Assembly (NCBI RefSeq): GCF_001941345.1
Contig: NZ_CP009251.1
Coordinates: 1-64,000 of the forward strand
Reading direction: 5' to 3'
Source: Corynebacterium stationis
GTDB taxonomy: Bacteria; Actinomycetota; Actinomycetes; Mycobacteriales; Mycobacteriaceae
DNA length: 64,000 nt
Below the pieces are notes generated by a model. It made no database searches. It worked only from the letters and a program-made list of their open reading frames with translations, and had not been told where the DNA came from. The stretch's first letter is position 1; each line of letters begins with the position of its first letter. The translations under genes were made by a program, and so were the position numbers. Positions 49,572 to 58,002 of this stretch are shown in pieces.

Positions 49572-49580
49572 CCCGAACCC

Positions 49581-50234
49581 ATGACGCACTCACCCACCGC
49601 CGAAGACGAAACTGAGGTTCTCGTGACCGAGACGAACACTGACCCCTCTTTGCCGGCCGTCGCCCGGAACCGTCCTTTCGCCCTCATCCTGTTGATCACC
49701 GGTGTGATCGGATGGGTGGCCTCGGGCATCCTGGTGCTCGAACGCCTGGCCCTCTACGAGGACGCCGAACATGTCACCACCTGCGACATCAACGCGTTGG
49801 TTTCCTGTGGAAAGGTGATGGGCACCTGGCAGTCCGAACTGCTCGGCTTCCCCAACCCCCTGATCGGCATCGTCGCTTTCGCCGTGGTCATCACCACGGC
49901 GATGGCCATGCTATCCGGGGCCCGCTTCGCCGACTGGTACTGGGGGGCTCTGCAGGCAGGGGTGACCGTGGGCCTGCTGTTCATCGTCTGGTTGTGGTAC
50001 CAGGCCCTGTTCGTCATCCATATTCTCTGCCTGTACTGCATGGTGGTGTGGGCCATGATGGTTCCGCTGTTCATCCTGCTTACCGTGCGCAACCTCGCTC
50101 ATGGACTCTTCCCCGCTTCCCCTGCTGTGGTGCGGTTTTCCTCCCAATGGGCGGGCACCCTGATCGCCGTGATCTACGTCGCCGTCGCAGCCTCGGTGTT
50201 TTTCAGTTTCTACTCGGATTTCATCACTCTTTGA
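49581..50234 (+). CDS. Vitamin K epoxide reductase family protein, copy 2
   Basis: This 217-residue protein is nearly identical to copy 1 at 41161, with one extra residue near position 11 and a few conservative changes such as F to L after QSEL and S to F near the end. All four VKOR cysteines are kept. The shared sequence begins inside the DsbA tail upstream, so this copy came with that junction. It follows the chimeric ORF by 9 bases but has no full DsbA partner here. Confidence 0.93.
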   Translation: MTHSPTAEDETEVLVTETNTDPSLPAVARNRPFALILLITGVIGWVASGILVLERLALYEDAEHVTTCDINALVSCGKVMGTWQSELLGFPNPLIGIVAFAVVITTAMAMLSGARFADWYWGALQAGVTVGLLFIVWLWYQALFVIHILCLYCMVVWAMMVPLFILLTVRNLAHGLFPASPAVVRFSSQWAGTLIAVIYVAVAASVFFSFYSDFITL

Positions 50235-50478
50235 TCCTGGTGATCGGCCGGTGCTGTTGTCGCGACCACCCCGGGAGGAAGGGGGTCGTAACCAGCAGAC
50301 GGAGACAAAATATCTGCCTCTGAGCTGTGGTCAGGTGTGATGCCCTCGGGGAGAAGGTTTCCGATAGTGACCACGGTGGTAGCAGTTTTCGGGATACCAG
50401 ACGGTGGGTTGAGGCTTAGGATGATCCTCAGAACGGACCTACCCGCGACGATGATCACCGGCAGAGAGAACCTACTGG

Positions 50479-50646
50479 ATGTCTGCTCCCATTCGACACC
50501 GTGACGAACCCCATGGAACAGGCCATCATGCCCGGTTGAACTGGCTGCGTGCCGGTGTTCTCGGCGCCAATGACGGCATAGTCTCCATTGCGGCCTTATT
50601 GCTCGGTGTTATCGCCACAGGCATGGGGGAGGGGTCATTGCCATAG
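50479..50646 (+). pseudogene. VIT1/CCC1-family transporter N-terminal fragment
   Basis: From an ATG at 50479 the frame reads ARLNWLRAGVLGANDGIVSI and a membrane segment (AALLLGVIATGMGEGS), the start of Fe/Mn transporters of the CCC1/VIT1 family. It stops at 50644-50646 after 55 residues, where the sequence switches to an antisense DUF2188 gene at about 50632. The remaining membrane segments are missing. Confidence 0.8.
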
Positions 50647-50837
50647 GAATTGGACTCACGGAATTTGCCGTCACGTCCCTGGATTCGATGCTCCAACCCC
50701 TCCCTCATTGCAGTGCTCCGAGCGTCTGCGATGGCTTCTGCCTGTGTGTCATATCGCTTCGAGACCCGCTCTGCGCCATCTCGGCGATTAGCCCACCCAT
50801 CTCCTGAGCGCACTGTGTTGATATTCCTCTTTGCCAT
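50526..50837 (-). CDS. DUF2188 protein with a foreign C-terminus
   Basis: Starting at 50837, residues 1 to about 69 form a DUF2188 domain (KRNINTVRSGDGWANRRDG, TQAEAIADARSTAMREG, IQGRDGKFRESNSYGNDPSP). This short conserved domain of unknown function is usually the whole protein. After the domain the frame runs into antisense VIT1 sequence to 50526, giving a 34-residue spurious tail. The domain itself is nearly or fully complete, so the protein may still fold. Confidence 0.65.
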   Translation of the reverse strand: MAKRNINTVRSGDGWANRRDGAERVSKRYDTQAEAIADARSTAMREGLEHRIQGRDGKFRESNSYGNDPSPMPVAITPSNKAAMETMPSLAPRTPARSQFNRA

Positions 50838-50889
50838 ATTTCCTCCACACGTCACTGATCGCACTCATATTCGAGCATTGACCTGATTA

Positions 50890-51211
50890 TAGAGGAAAGA
50901 GGATCTTAGTTTCCTTGTATAGTTCCCTCCCTGAGGTTCTGAATTGGGACCGAGTGTTCAATCAGGCAGCTCGGCCCTGACCCCGCCACGCTTTCGGCGA
51001 GCGTCTACAGAGTAGCGGGCCCAGGCACCCCGTTTCTCAGACGCTGTAATACGCCCACCTATAGAGGCGGTTACCGATACTGGTCCCACCGGCAAACGCG
51101 AGGCCCTGTATCTGCACTATGGAAAATGACCGAGAAATCCGACATATCTCCCACTGCCTTGCTGATGATTCTGTTCAACTTCCATCCCTACATGGCAGTC
51201 ATGTGCCACAT
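50890..51211. other. Degenerate stretch with small coding remnants
   Basis: No intact gene was found in these 322 bases. The minus strand contains short protein-like pieces, including VGDMSDF near 51145, which is reminiscent of an IS110 transposase, and a piece ending EKRGAWARYSVDARRKRGG near 51000. Both are too short to assign firmly. Confidence 0.35.
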
Positions 51212-51241
51212 GGGTACACCCCAATAGGGCAGTTTTAGAAT
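51212..51241 (+). repeat. Module-boundary motif, copy B
   Basis: GGGTACACCCCAATAGGGCA followed by GTTTTAGAAT. It is identical to copy C at 55378 except for the first base. It opens a 188-base duplicated segment that ends in a cadD tail. Confidence 0.75.
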
Positions 51242-51400
51242 TTCTGTCGCCCTAGCGTGGTCGACCCCCTGCGGCAGCGGTCTTTCACAACTTCATAGGC
51301 GGTTCAGTTGATGCCGGTGAGGAAACCTAGAGAGGCCCTAGGAGCACGGGGGATGAGCTTATTAAAGGCCGAAGGCGCCGCCGCTGACGAGGATGAAGAG
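51213..51400. repeat. Duplicated segment ending in cadD fragment B
   Basis: These 188 bases are nearly identical and collinear with 55379-55566. The last 30 or so bases are the minus-strand end of cadD (LFILVSGGAFGL and stop). The duplication is cut at 51400 exactly where the IS6-type element begins. Confidence 0.85.
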
Positions 51401-52247
51401 GTGCTGTTGCAAAGTTGGGGCAGTAGGAAAAGCGACGTGAAATAATCACAGCCATGGGTATCTTCTCCGGTCGTCGTTTCCCCGTGACATCATTCTGTGG
51501 GCAGTGCGCAGGTCACTGCCGCTACGGGGTGAGCTACCGAGACTTGGAGGAAATGATGACTTCAGCGGGGCGTGCCGGTTGATCACACCACGATTCTCAC
51601 CGCTGGGTCCAGAAATACGCCCCTGAGCTGGACAAGCAAACACGGTGGTACCGGCAGGTACCTGACTGGCAGGCCAGTTCCTGGCGGGTGGATGAGACCT
51701 ATATCCGGGTCGGCGGCAGGTGGTGCTACCTCTGATCTGGCGATCACCGCCGGTGGCCAGACCCTGGACTTTTACCTCTCTCCGAAGCAGAACGTGGCCG
51801 CAGCGAAGCGTTTCCTGGCCAAGGCCCTCAGATCCAATGCGTCAGCCGGGTATCCCAGAGTGATCAACACCGATAAAGCACCCTCTCTAGCCAGGGCAAT
51901 CGCCGAGTTGAAGGCGGAGGGAATCTGCCCGCCAACAGTGGAACACCGGCACGTGAAATACCTCAACAACATCCTGGAAGGCGACCATGGTCGGCTGAAG
52001 CGGATCCTCGGGCCGAAAGGCGCGTTTAAGAACCGGACATCTGCATATCGGACGTTGAAAGGGATGGAGGCGATGCACTCATTGCGGAAAGGGCAAGGCA
52101 CGATGTTTGACCTCACGGGCAACCGAACCCGGACGCGGTGATCGTCAACCGGGTCTTCGAGACGGCCTAACAACGCCCACACGCAGCGGCCATCAGAGAA
52201 TGAGAAACTGAGTCTTCGCTGCTCTCCCCCAACTTTGCAACAGCACC
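51400..52247 (+). mobile_element. IS6-family (IS1628-like) element
   Basis: The 848-bp element is bounded by perfect 21-bp inverted repeats: GGTGCTGTTGCAAAGTTGGGG at 51400-51420 and its complement at 52227-52247. The flanking 8-mers (GATGAAGA on the left, CTGAGAAG on the right) differ, so there is no target duplication. This suggests recombination between copies or a deletion starting at the element. It separates the cadD fragment from VKOR copy 3. Confidence 0.9.
51454..52170 (+). pseudogene. IS6-family transposase, frameshifted
   Basis: The DDE transposase can be followed from MGIFSGRRFP at 51454 to a stop at 52170, but only by changing frame several times (near 51490, 51575, 51735 and 52110). 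Recognisable parts are YGVSYRDLEEMM, WQASSWRVDETYI, the long intact middle (VINTDKAPSLARAIAELK, HVKYLNNILEGDHGRLKR) and VIVNRVFETA. Full activity is unlikely. Confidence 0.85.
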
Positions 52248-52275
52248 CTGAGAAGGAACCGGCAGATCGTCACGG

Positions 52276-52929
52276 CTAGAGGCTGGTGAAATCGGAGTAG
52301 AAGCTGAGAAACACCGAGGCAGCGACGGCGACGTAGACCACGGCGATCAGGGTTCCGGCCCACTGGGAGGCAAACCGCACCACAGCAGGGGAGGCGGGGA
52401 AAAGCCCGTGGGCGAGATTGCGCACGGTCAGCAGGATGAACAGCGGAATCATCATCGCCCACACCACCATGCAGTACAGGCACAGGATGTGGATGACAAA
52501 CAGGGCCTGGTACCACAGCCAGATGATCAACAGCATGCCAACGGTCACCCCGGCTTGCAGACCAGCCCAGTACCAGTCGCCGAGCCGGGACCCGGACAGC
52601 ATGGCCATCGCGGTGGTGATGACCACGGCGAAGGCGACAATCCCGATCAACGGGTTGGGGAAGCCGAACAGCTCGGACTGCCAGGTGCCCATCACCTTTC
52701 CACAGGAGACCAGGGCGTTGAGGTCGCAGGTGGTGACGTGCTCGGCGTCCTCGTAGAGGGCCAGGCGCTCGAGCACCAGGATCCCTGAGGCGACCCAGCC
52801 GACCATCCCGGTGACCAGCAGGATGAGGGCGAAAGGTCGATGGCGGGTGAAACCCGGCAGGGTCGGGTGGTCGTTCGTCTCGGTCATGAGGACCTCATTT
52901 TCATCTTCAGCGGTGGCTGGGTGCGTCAT
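52276..52929 (-). CDS. Vitamin K epoxide reductase family protein, copy 3
   Basis: This 217-residue VKOR is more diverged from copies 1 and 2, especially in the N-terminal 40 residues (THPATAEDENEVLMTETNDH), but has the same four cysteines (CDLNALVSC, CLYC). It is in the opposite orientation and follows, after 9 bases, a DsbA fragment that lacks the active site. Confidence 0.93.
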   Translation of the reverse strand: MTHPATAEDENEVLMTETNDHPTLPGFTRHRPFALILLVTGMVGWVASGILVLERLALYEDAEHVTTCDLNALVSCGKVMGTWQSELFGFPNPLIGIVAFAVVITTAMAMLSGSRLGDWYWAGLQAGVTVGMLLIIWLWYQALFVIHILCLYCMVVWAMMIPLFILLTVRNLAHGLFPASPAVVRFASQWAGTLIAVVYVAVAASVFLSFYSDFTSL

Positions 52930-52938
52930 ATGCTCGGG

Positions 52939-53280
52939 CTAGTCGGCGGCGGCCGCATCGACTGCGGCCCGGAACTGCTCAAGGGAGTCCGGGGTCAGGG
53001 GCTGGCCGTCGAGGAAGAAGGTCGGGGTACCGCGCACACCCAGGGCCGTGCCGTCGGCCACGTCGAGTCGGACCCGGGCCTCGGTGACCGGGTCGGCGAC
53101 AGCGGCGTCATAGGCGGCCATGTCCAGGCCCAGGTCCTCGGCGAAACCACGGAAGACCGCGCTTTTGTCCTCGGCCGATTCGCCCCACTCGGGCTGGGTC
53201 TCATACATCCGGTGGTACATCGCCTCGTACTGGCCCTGCTGGGCAGCGGCCTCGACGGCCACGGCAGCGGGCATGGAGCA
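52939..53280 (-). pseudogene. DsbA 3' fragment without active site
   Basis: The minus strand encodes the last 110 or so residues of the DsbA-like protein (PAAVAVEAAAQQGQYEAMYH through GTPTFFLDGQPLTPDSLEQF and VDAAAAD). It starts at about the residue equivalent to 123 of the intact copy, so the CxxC motif is absent. At about 53283 it is joined head to head to the SURF1 tail fragment, and the open frame continuing to 53463 is antisense SURF1. Confidence 0.88.
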
Positions 53281-53299
53281 GACCGTGTACCTGCGGGAC

Positions 53300-53485
53300 G
53301 GGAATACGGATTCCGACACGATGGGAATCTCACACCCGGAAAACGACACCGACGGCTCCGCCCATGCCGAAGCCACTACTTCCGCCTCCTCCAGTGCCCG
53401 TGAGCGCATGTTGCGCGATCTATACGGCGACAGCCGGCCGAACCACTCCCGAAAGTTCACCACCCGCCATCGTGAACGGTTCTAA
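53300..53485 (+). pseudogene. SURF1 C-terminal tail fragment
   Basis: The plus strand reads SDTMGISHPENDTDGSAHAE and ends RDLYGDSRPNHSRKFTTRHRERF with a stop. It is clearly homologous to the hydrophilic end of the SURF1 gene at 30464 but diverged. Only about 60 residues remain. Confidence 0.82.
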
Positions 53486-53605
53486 CCGCGACCTACTGAA
53501 CGGAGCTTACGTCCGATACACCCACTCGGGGCCGGACTGCACCTGTGCGCCATCCACCCCCGGTAAACGCTCGACAACAAGGAATGAGGGAGAGTAACGC
53601 TGCGA

Positions 53606-54514
53606 TCAGCCTTGGTCGACGTGGCTGTCTGGTTCGACGTGGATGAAGGTCTCGGCCCCGGGGAACAGACCGGCAACGGTTGCCTCTAGCTGATCAGCGA
53701 CGTCATGGGCGACGGTGACGGTCCAATGACCGGGCACGCCCATGACCAGGTAGATGTGGCGCTGGCGACCGGACTCCACGGTCCGGGGCGGGGCGAAGAT
53801 CACGCCGTGATCCCTGCGGAACCCGGCCAGGGCGGTGGTGAGTGTCTCCAGCTCCTCAACGGGTAGGGCGGCACTGAGCAGGCCGCTCAGGGACTGCTTC
53901 AGCAGACGATAGCCGGTCCAGAGAATATTGGCCCCCACGACCAGGGCAATCACAGGATCGAGCCAGTACCATCCGGTCACAGCAACGGCGGCGATACCAA
54001 CCAAGACACCTGCCGAGGTCCATACGTCGGTGAGCAGGTGATGCCCGTCCGCGGATAAAGTCGCCGAGCGGTATCGTTTGCCCGCCCGAAGCAAGACGAG
54101 CCCGACGATCAGGTTGAGGCCAGAGGCCAGGGTGGTCAGCACCAGGCCCAGGCCGAGCTGCTCGAGTGGTTGTGGGGACAGCAAGCGCTGCACAGACGTG
54201 AAGATGATCAACGTGGCGGCAACAAAGATCATCGCACCTTCGACCAAGGCAGAGACGTATTCCGCCTTGCCGTGGCCGAAAGGATGGTTAGCATCGGCAG
54301 GGCGGGCAGCGATACGCAGGGCTACCAGCCCCACGACAGCGGCCACAAGATTCACCCCGGATTCCAGGGCATCCGAGAGAAAACCGACAGAGCCGGTGAG
54401 CACGGCCGCGACGACCTTGAGCCCAATGGTGACAATCGCCATAACGATCGCCAGCAGCATGAACCGTTCCAGCAGGCGCTGTTCGCTGCGGCGAGGTGAT
54501 GGGTGAGATGACAT
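53606..54514 (-). CDS. Cation diffusion facilitator (FieF-like)
   Basis: This 302-residue six-helix exporter has D-x3-(D/E)-type and H-x3-D metal sites: FLSDALESGVNL in TM2 and DGHHLLTDVWTS in TM5. The family motif HPFGHGKAEYVSALVEG and a C-terminal cytoplasmic domain follow. The Asp-rich TM2 resembles FieF-type proteins, which move Fe/Zn/Mn/Cd, unlike the HxxxD type at 29433. The ATG at 54514 with an AGAAGGTG site is preferred. Confidence 0.92.
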   Translation of the reverse strand: MSSHPSPRRSEQRLLERFMLLAIVMAIVTIGLKVVAAVLTGSVGFLSDALESGVNLVAAVVGLVALRIAARPADANHPFGHGKAEYVSALVEGAMIFVAATLIIFTSVQRLLSPQPLEQLGLGLVLTTLASGLNLIVGLVLLRAGKRYRSATLSADGHHLLTDVWTSAGVLVGIAAVAVTGWYWLDPVIALVVGANILWTGYRLLKQSLSGLLSAALPVEELETLTTALAGFRRDHGVIFAPPRTVESGRQRHIYLVMGVPGHWTVTVAHDVADQLEATVAGLFPGAETFIHVEPDSHVDQG

Positions 54515-54532
54515 GGCGACACCTTCTAGTTC

Positions 54533-54566
54533 AGGCACCGACGAGCATCAGGCACCGACGAGCATC
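54533..54566. repeat. 17-bp tandem repeat (two units)
   Basis: AGGCACCGACGAGCATC occurs twice head to tail at 54533-54549 and 54550-54566, just upstream of the CDF start. It could be a duplicated regulatory half site or a slippage product. Confidence 0.7.
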
Positions 54567-54584
54567 AGGAAAGTAAAAGGGGCG

Positions 54585-55377
54585 TGACCCCTGAAAAGTA
54601 GACAGGTTGGGGGCAGTTATGCTGCCTTAGATAGTGTAGCGGATTGTGCTTCGAAGGCATCCGGTGATATCTGTCCGCACCATGAATGTCGGCGTCGGGT
54701 GTTGTATCTGATACACCAGCGGAATACCTCCTGACGGCATTGCAGCGGATTGGCGAAGACTTTGTTATCGCGGAGGACTTCTCTTTTCATCGTGGAATTA
54801 AATGATTCCGCCAGTGCATTATCAGCGCTGGTACCAACCGCGCCCATGGACTGGGTCACGCCCAACTCGCTACAGCATGCACCAAACGCCGACGAGGTAT
54901 ACACACTGCCGTGATCTGAATGAAAGATGGCACCGTCAAGCCCACCACGTACCGTATTGGCGTGTTCTAAAGCTTCAATCACGAGGCTGGTGCGCATGTG
55001 ATCAGCAATCGCGAAGCCAGCAAGCTTGCGCGAGTACAGGTCGATGACCGTAGCCAGATACATATTTGTACCGTTCTTACAGGGCAAATATGTAATATCG
55101 CCGACATATACCTGGTTCACTGCGTTGGCATGAAACCGGCGTTTCACCAGGTCTGCGAAAACCGGATTTTTCGTGTTTCGCCTGGTTGTCACGCACCGAC
55201 GGCGTTTAGTAAAGCCACGTAGCTTCATGTTTTTCATGATCCGGGCAACCTTTTTATGATTAACTCTGGCAAAGTCTTTGTCTTCGTTTAGCGAGGCAGT
55301 GACGCGTTTAGCGCCATACAATCCCTTTTCTTCTTCAAAGACTGCGGCAATACGGGCCCCAAGCAGACCGTCAGCAC
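54585..55377 (-). mobile_element. IS3-family element, 5'-truncated (copy 1)
   Basis: The element's end is TGACCCCTGAAAAGTAGACA at 54585. The OrfB transposase runs from about 55377 to 54617: GARIAAVFEEEKGLYGAKRV, the DDE domain VYVGDITYLPCKNGTNMYLA, HSDHGSVYTSSAF and ADNALAESFNSTMKRE. orfA and the other end are missing because the element is cut at 55377 by the boundary motif. A shorter copy of the same end is at 57684. Confidence 0.85.
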
Positions 55378-55407
55378 AGGTACACCCCAATAGGGCAGTT
55401 TTAGAAT
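55378..55407 (+). repeat. Module-boundary motif, copy C
   Basis: AGGTACACCCCAATAGGGCA followed by GTTTTAGAAT. It marks the junction between the truncated IS3 element and the cadD-cmtR module. Confidence 0.75.
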
Positions 55408-55566
55408 TTCTGTCGCGCTAACGTGGTCGAGTCCCTGCGGCAGCGGCTTTTCACAACTTCATGGGCGGTTCAGTTGATGCCGGTAAGGAAATCTAGAGAG
55501 GCCCTAGGAGCACGGGGGATGAGTTTATTAAAGGCCGAAGGCGCCGCCGCTGACGAGGATGAAGAT
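55379..55566. repeat. Duplicated segment leading into intact cadD
   Basis: This is the partner of 51213-51400, nearly identical over 188 bases. Here it continues into the complete cadD gene. Confidence 0.85.
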
Positions 55567-56124
55567 ACCCAGGCCGATCAAGACGATAGGGAACAACACA
55601 TGCTCCCAGCGTTCGAGAATCTCCGCGATGGGCGGACGGGTGGCCACGAACTTCGCCAACAGGACCAGGCCCGCCACCAGAATCAGAAAGACAACGCAGT
55701 AGATGATAACGGTGGCGGTATCCACGTTGAGAAAAAACGGGACATAGACGCCGATATTGTCGCCACCGTTGGCAAAGGTCACCCCGGCGACGGTCAAGAC
55801 GCTTACGTTCTTTCCGCTGACTTTCGCGTCATCGTCGTCGTCATCGTCTCCCCGCCAGGCTTGCCAGGCCGCCCACAGCCCCAGGGCCAGGGGGATCAGC
55901 CCGAAGTAGGGGATCGCCTCGGTGGGCAGGAAAGCATCCGCCCCTAGGGTGACCAGAATCGCGGCTGCGAGGATGCCCGCGAAACCAAGGTACTGCCCGG
56001 CCAGGATCCGAAGTGTGGTCCCTGCTTGGCCGGCCCCACGGGCGAAGAATAGCGAGAGCACGATGATGTCGTCGATATTGGTGGCGATAAACAGACCAAC
56101 CGCCCCTAGGAGACCAGTTACCAC
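55528..56124 (-). CDS. cadD: CadD-like cadmium resistance transporter
   Basis: This 198-residue membrane protein of about five segments begins VVTGLLGAVGLFIATNIDDIIVL, with the conserved acidic NIDD. It has an acidic cytoplasmic loop (GDDDDDDDAKV), VTFANGGDNIGVYVPFF and ends GIFILVSGGAFGL. CadD proteins give cadmium resistance by transport out of the cell. The GTG start at 56124 overlaps the cmtR stop by 7 bases, so they are co-translated. Confidence 0.9.
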   Translation of the reverse strand: MVTGLLGAVGLFIATNIDDIIVLSLFFARGAGQAGTTLRILAGQYLGFAGILAAAILVTLGADAFLPTEAIPYFGLIPLALGLWAAWQAWRGDDDDDDDAKVSGKNVSVLTVAGVTFANGGDNIGVYVPFFLNVDTATVIIYCVVFLILVAGLVLLAKFVATRPPIAEILERWEHVLFPIVLIGLGIFILVSGGAFGL

Positions 56125-56483
56125 TTCCTGTTCCCCTCTCCGGTGGCACACCCGGGCACGTCACATGCCGAGTCAATACACGGGGCATTCTCGTCGGCAG
56201 CCAGAGTGGTATCCAGCAGTGAGTTCAACGCCTGGACAAGATGGGCGTCGACGATCTCGTAGCGGGTCTTCCGCCCCTGCGGTTCGGCGACCACAATTCC
56301 GCAGTCCCGTAGGCAAGTGAGGTGGTTTGACACATTTGACCGCGTCAGTTCCAGCTCCCGGGCGAGATCGGCCGGGTAGGCCGGGCCGTCCAGCAGGGCC
56401 AGGAGAATACGGGATCGGGAGGGATCGGACATCGCCCGGCCCAATCGATTCATCACGTCCAAGCGTGTAGCAATAGTCAGCAT
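56118..56483 (-). CDS. cmtR: CmtR-type Cd/Pb-sensing repressor, copy 2
   Basis: This 121-residue ArsR-family repressor, closely related to that at 35220, keeps Cys57, Cys61 and Cys102 at the CmtR positions (NHLTCLRDCG, ENAPCIDSACDVPGC). The ATG at 56483 is chosen to match. It heads a two-gene operon with cadD instead of a P-ATPase, so two cadmium exporters of different type have the same kind of sensor. Confidence 0.93.
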   Translation of the reverse strand: MLTIATRLDVMNRLGRAMSDPSRSRILLALLDGPAYPADLARELELTRSNVSNHLTCLRDCGIVVAEPQGRKTRYEIVDAHLVQALNSLLDTTLAADENAPCIDSACDVPGCATGEGNRKW

Positions 56484-56734
56484 GCACTGAACTATACAGC
56501 TGTTGCTGAACTGTCGCAACGAGGGTCGAACGTCGGCCCGACGGTGACGTGTGGGACACCAGTACCCTTCGGTACTGTCTGTGTCGAAATCGTTCGTTTC
56601 TGACACAAAAACCCGGTTTCCGAAATAACCCCATACGTAAAGGTGGGTGCGCTACGCTTTTGTATCACAACACAGTGCCGTATTCTATGTGCCCATTCAC
56701 TGACCTCCGCACGGGTTCTGATACGTTTTTGAGT

Positions 56735-57337
56735 ATGGGACATGATTTCGGCTACGCCCGGGTCTCCACCGGCGACCAGGACGCCCGACTCCAACACGAC
56801 GCTCTCACTGCGGCCGGCTGCTACCGGATTTTCACCGACACCGCCTCCGGATCGTTGGAGTCGCGTCCTGAATTCGACAAGTTGCTCGATCAACTTCGCC
56901 CCGGTGACACGTTGGTGGTCTGGCGCCTGGATAGATTGGGCCGGTCAATTAGGCATCTGATTGATCAACTCGCCGGCCTCCAGGAGCGGGGAGTGGAGTT
57001 TCGGTCGCTGCAGGAAAACATCGACACTTCCTTCTCCGGCGGGCGACTTATCTTCCACATCTTCGCCTCACTGGCAGAGTTTGAGCGTGACCTGATCCGG
57101 GAGCGGACCAAGGCCGGGCTTGAGGCTGCCCGGGCCCGCGGCCGTACCGGCGGCAGGCCGCCCTCCTTGTCCGGGGATAAGTTGCGCACCGCACGGAAAC
57201 TCTACGAACAAAAAGACATGACTGTCGCTCAGATCGGTGAAGTTCTGGGAGTTAGCCGCACCACCGTCTACCGGGCGCTGCGCAAAGAAACTGGGGTATT
57301 ACCTACGCGGCAGAAGGACCCCTCGAAGTCCACATAA
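56735..57337 (+). CDS. Serine recombinase (resolvase/invertase family)
   Basis: This 200-residue protein has the catalytic motif GYARVSTGDQDARLQHDAL (Ser near residue 11), VVWRLDRLGRSIRHLIDQL and the E-helix region FASLAEFERDLIRERTKAGL. Its C-terminal helix-turn-helix (MTVAQIGEVLGVSRTTVYRAL) is near 160-180. It is distinct from the resolvase at 27732. It lies between cmtR and a boundary motif inside a 2-kb segment flanked by direct motif copies, so it could act on those motifs. Confidence 0.92.
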   Translation: MGHDFGYARVSTGDQDARLQHDALTAAGCYRIFTDTASGSLESRPEFDKLLDQLRPGDTLVVWRLDRLGRSIRHLIDQLAGLQERGVEFRSLQENIDTSFSGGRLIFHIFASLAEFERDLIRERTKAGLEAARARGRTGGRPPSLSGDKLRTARKLYEQKDMTVAQIGEVLGVSRTTVYRALRKETGVLPTRQKDPSKST

Positions 57338-57391
57338 CCGCGCATTGCGACAGGATGACTCTCGGAATCTGCGCCAACGACTTTTGACTCT

Positions 57392-57421
57392 GACAACACC
57401 CCAAAAGAACAGTTTTTAAAT
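57392..57421 (+). repeat. Module-boundary motif, copy D
   Basis: ACACCCCAAAAGAACAGTTTT (57396-57416 core) matches copy A almost perfectly from the ACACCCC onward; the first four bases differ. It lies 43 bases before the resolvase copy 2 start. Confidence 0.7.
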
Positions 57422-57454
57422 TACAACCCCCCTCGCAAACTTAATGTTCACTAG

Positions 57455-58002
<548 letters not shown>

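Noticed and set aside
54533..54566. Tandem 17-bp repeat considered as a CRISPR start.
   Set aside because: Only two adjoining units occur, with no spacers and no cas genes. No CRISPR array was seen in the window.
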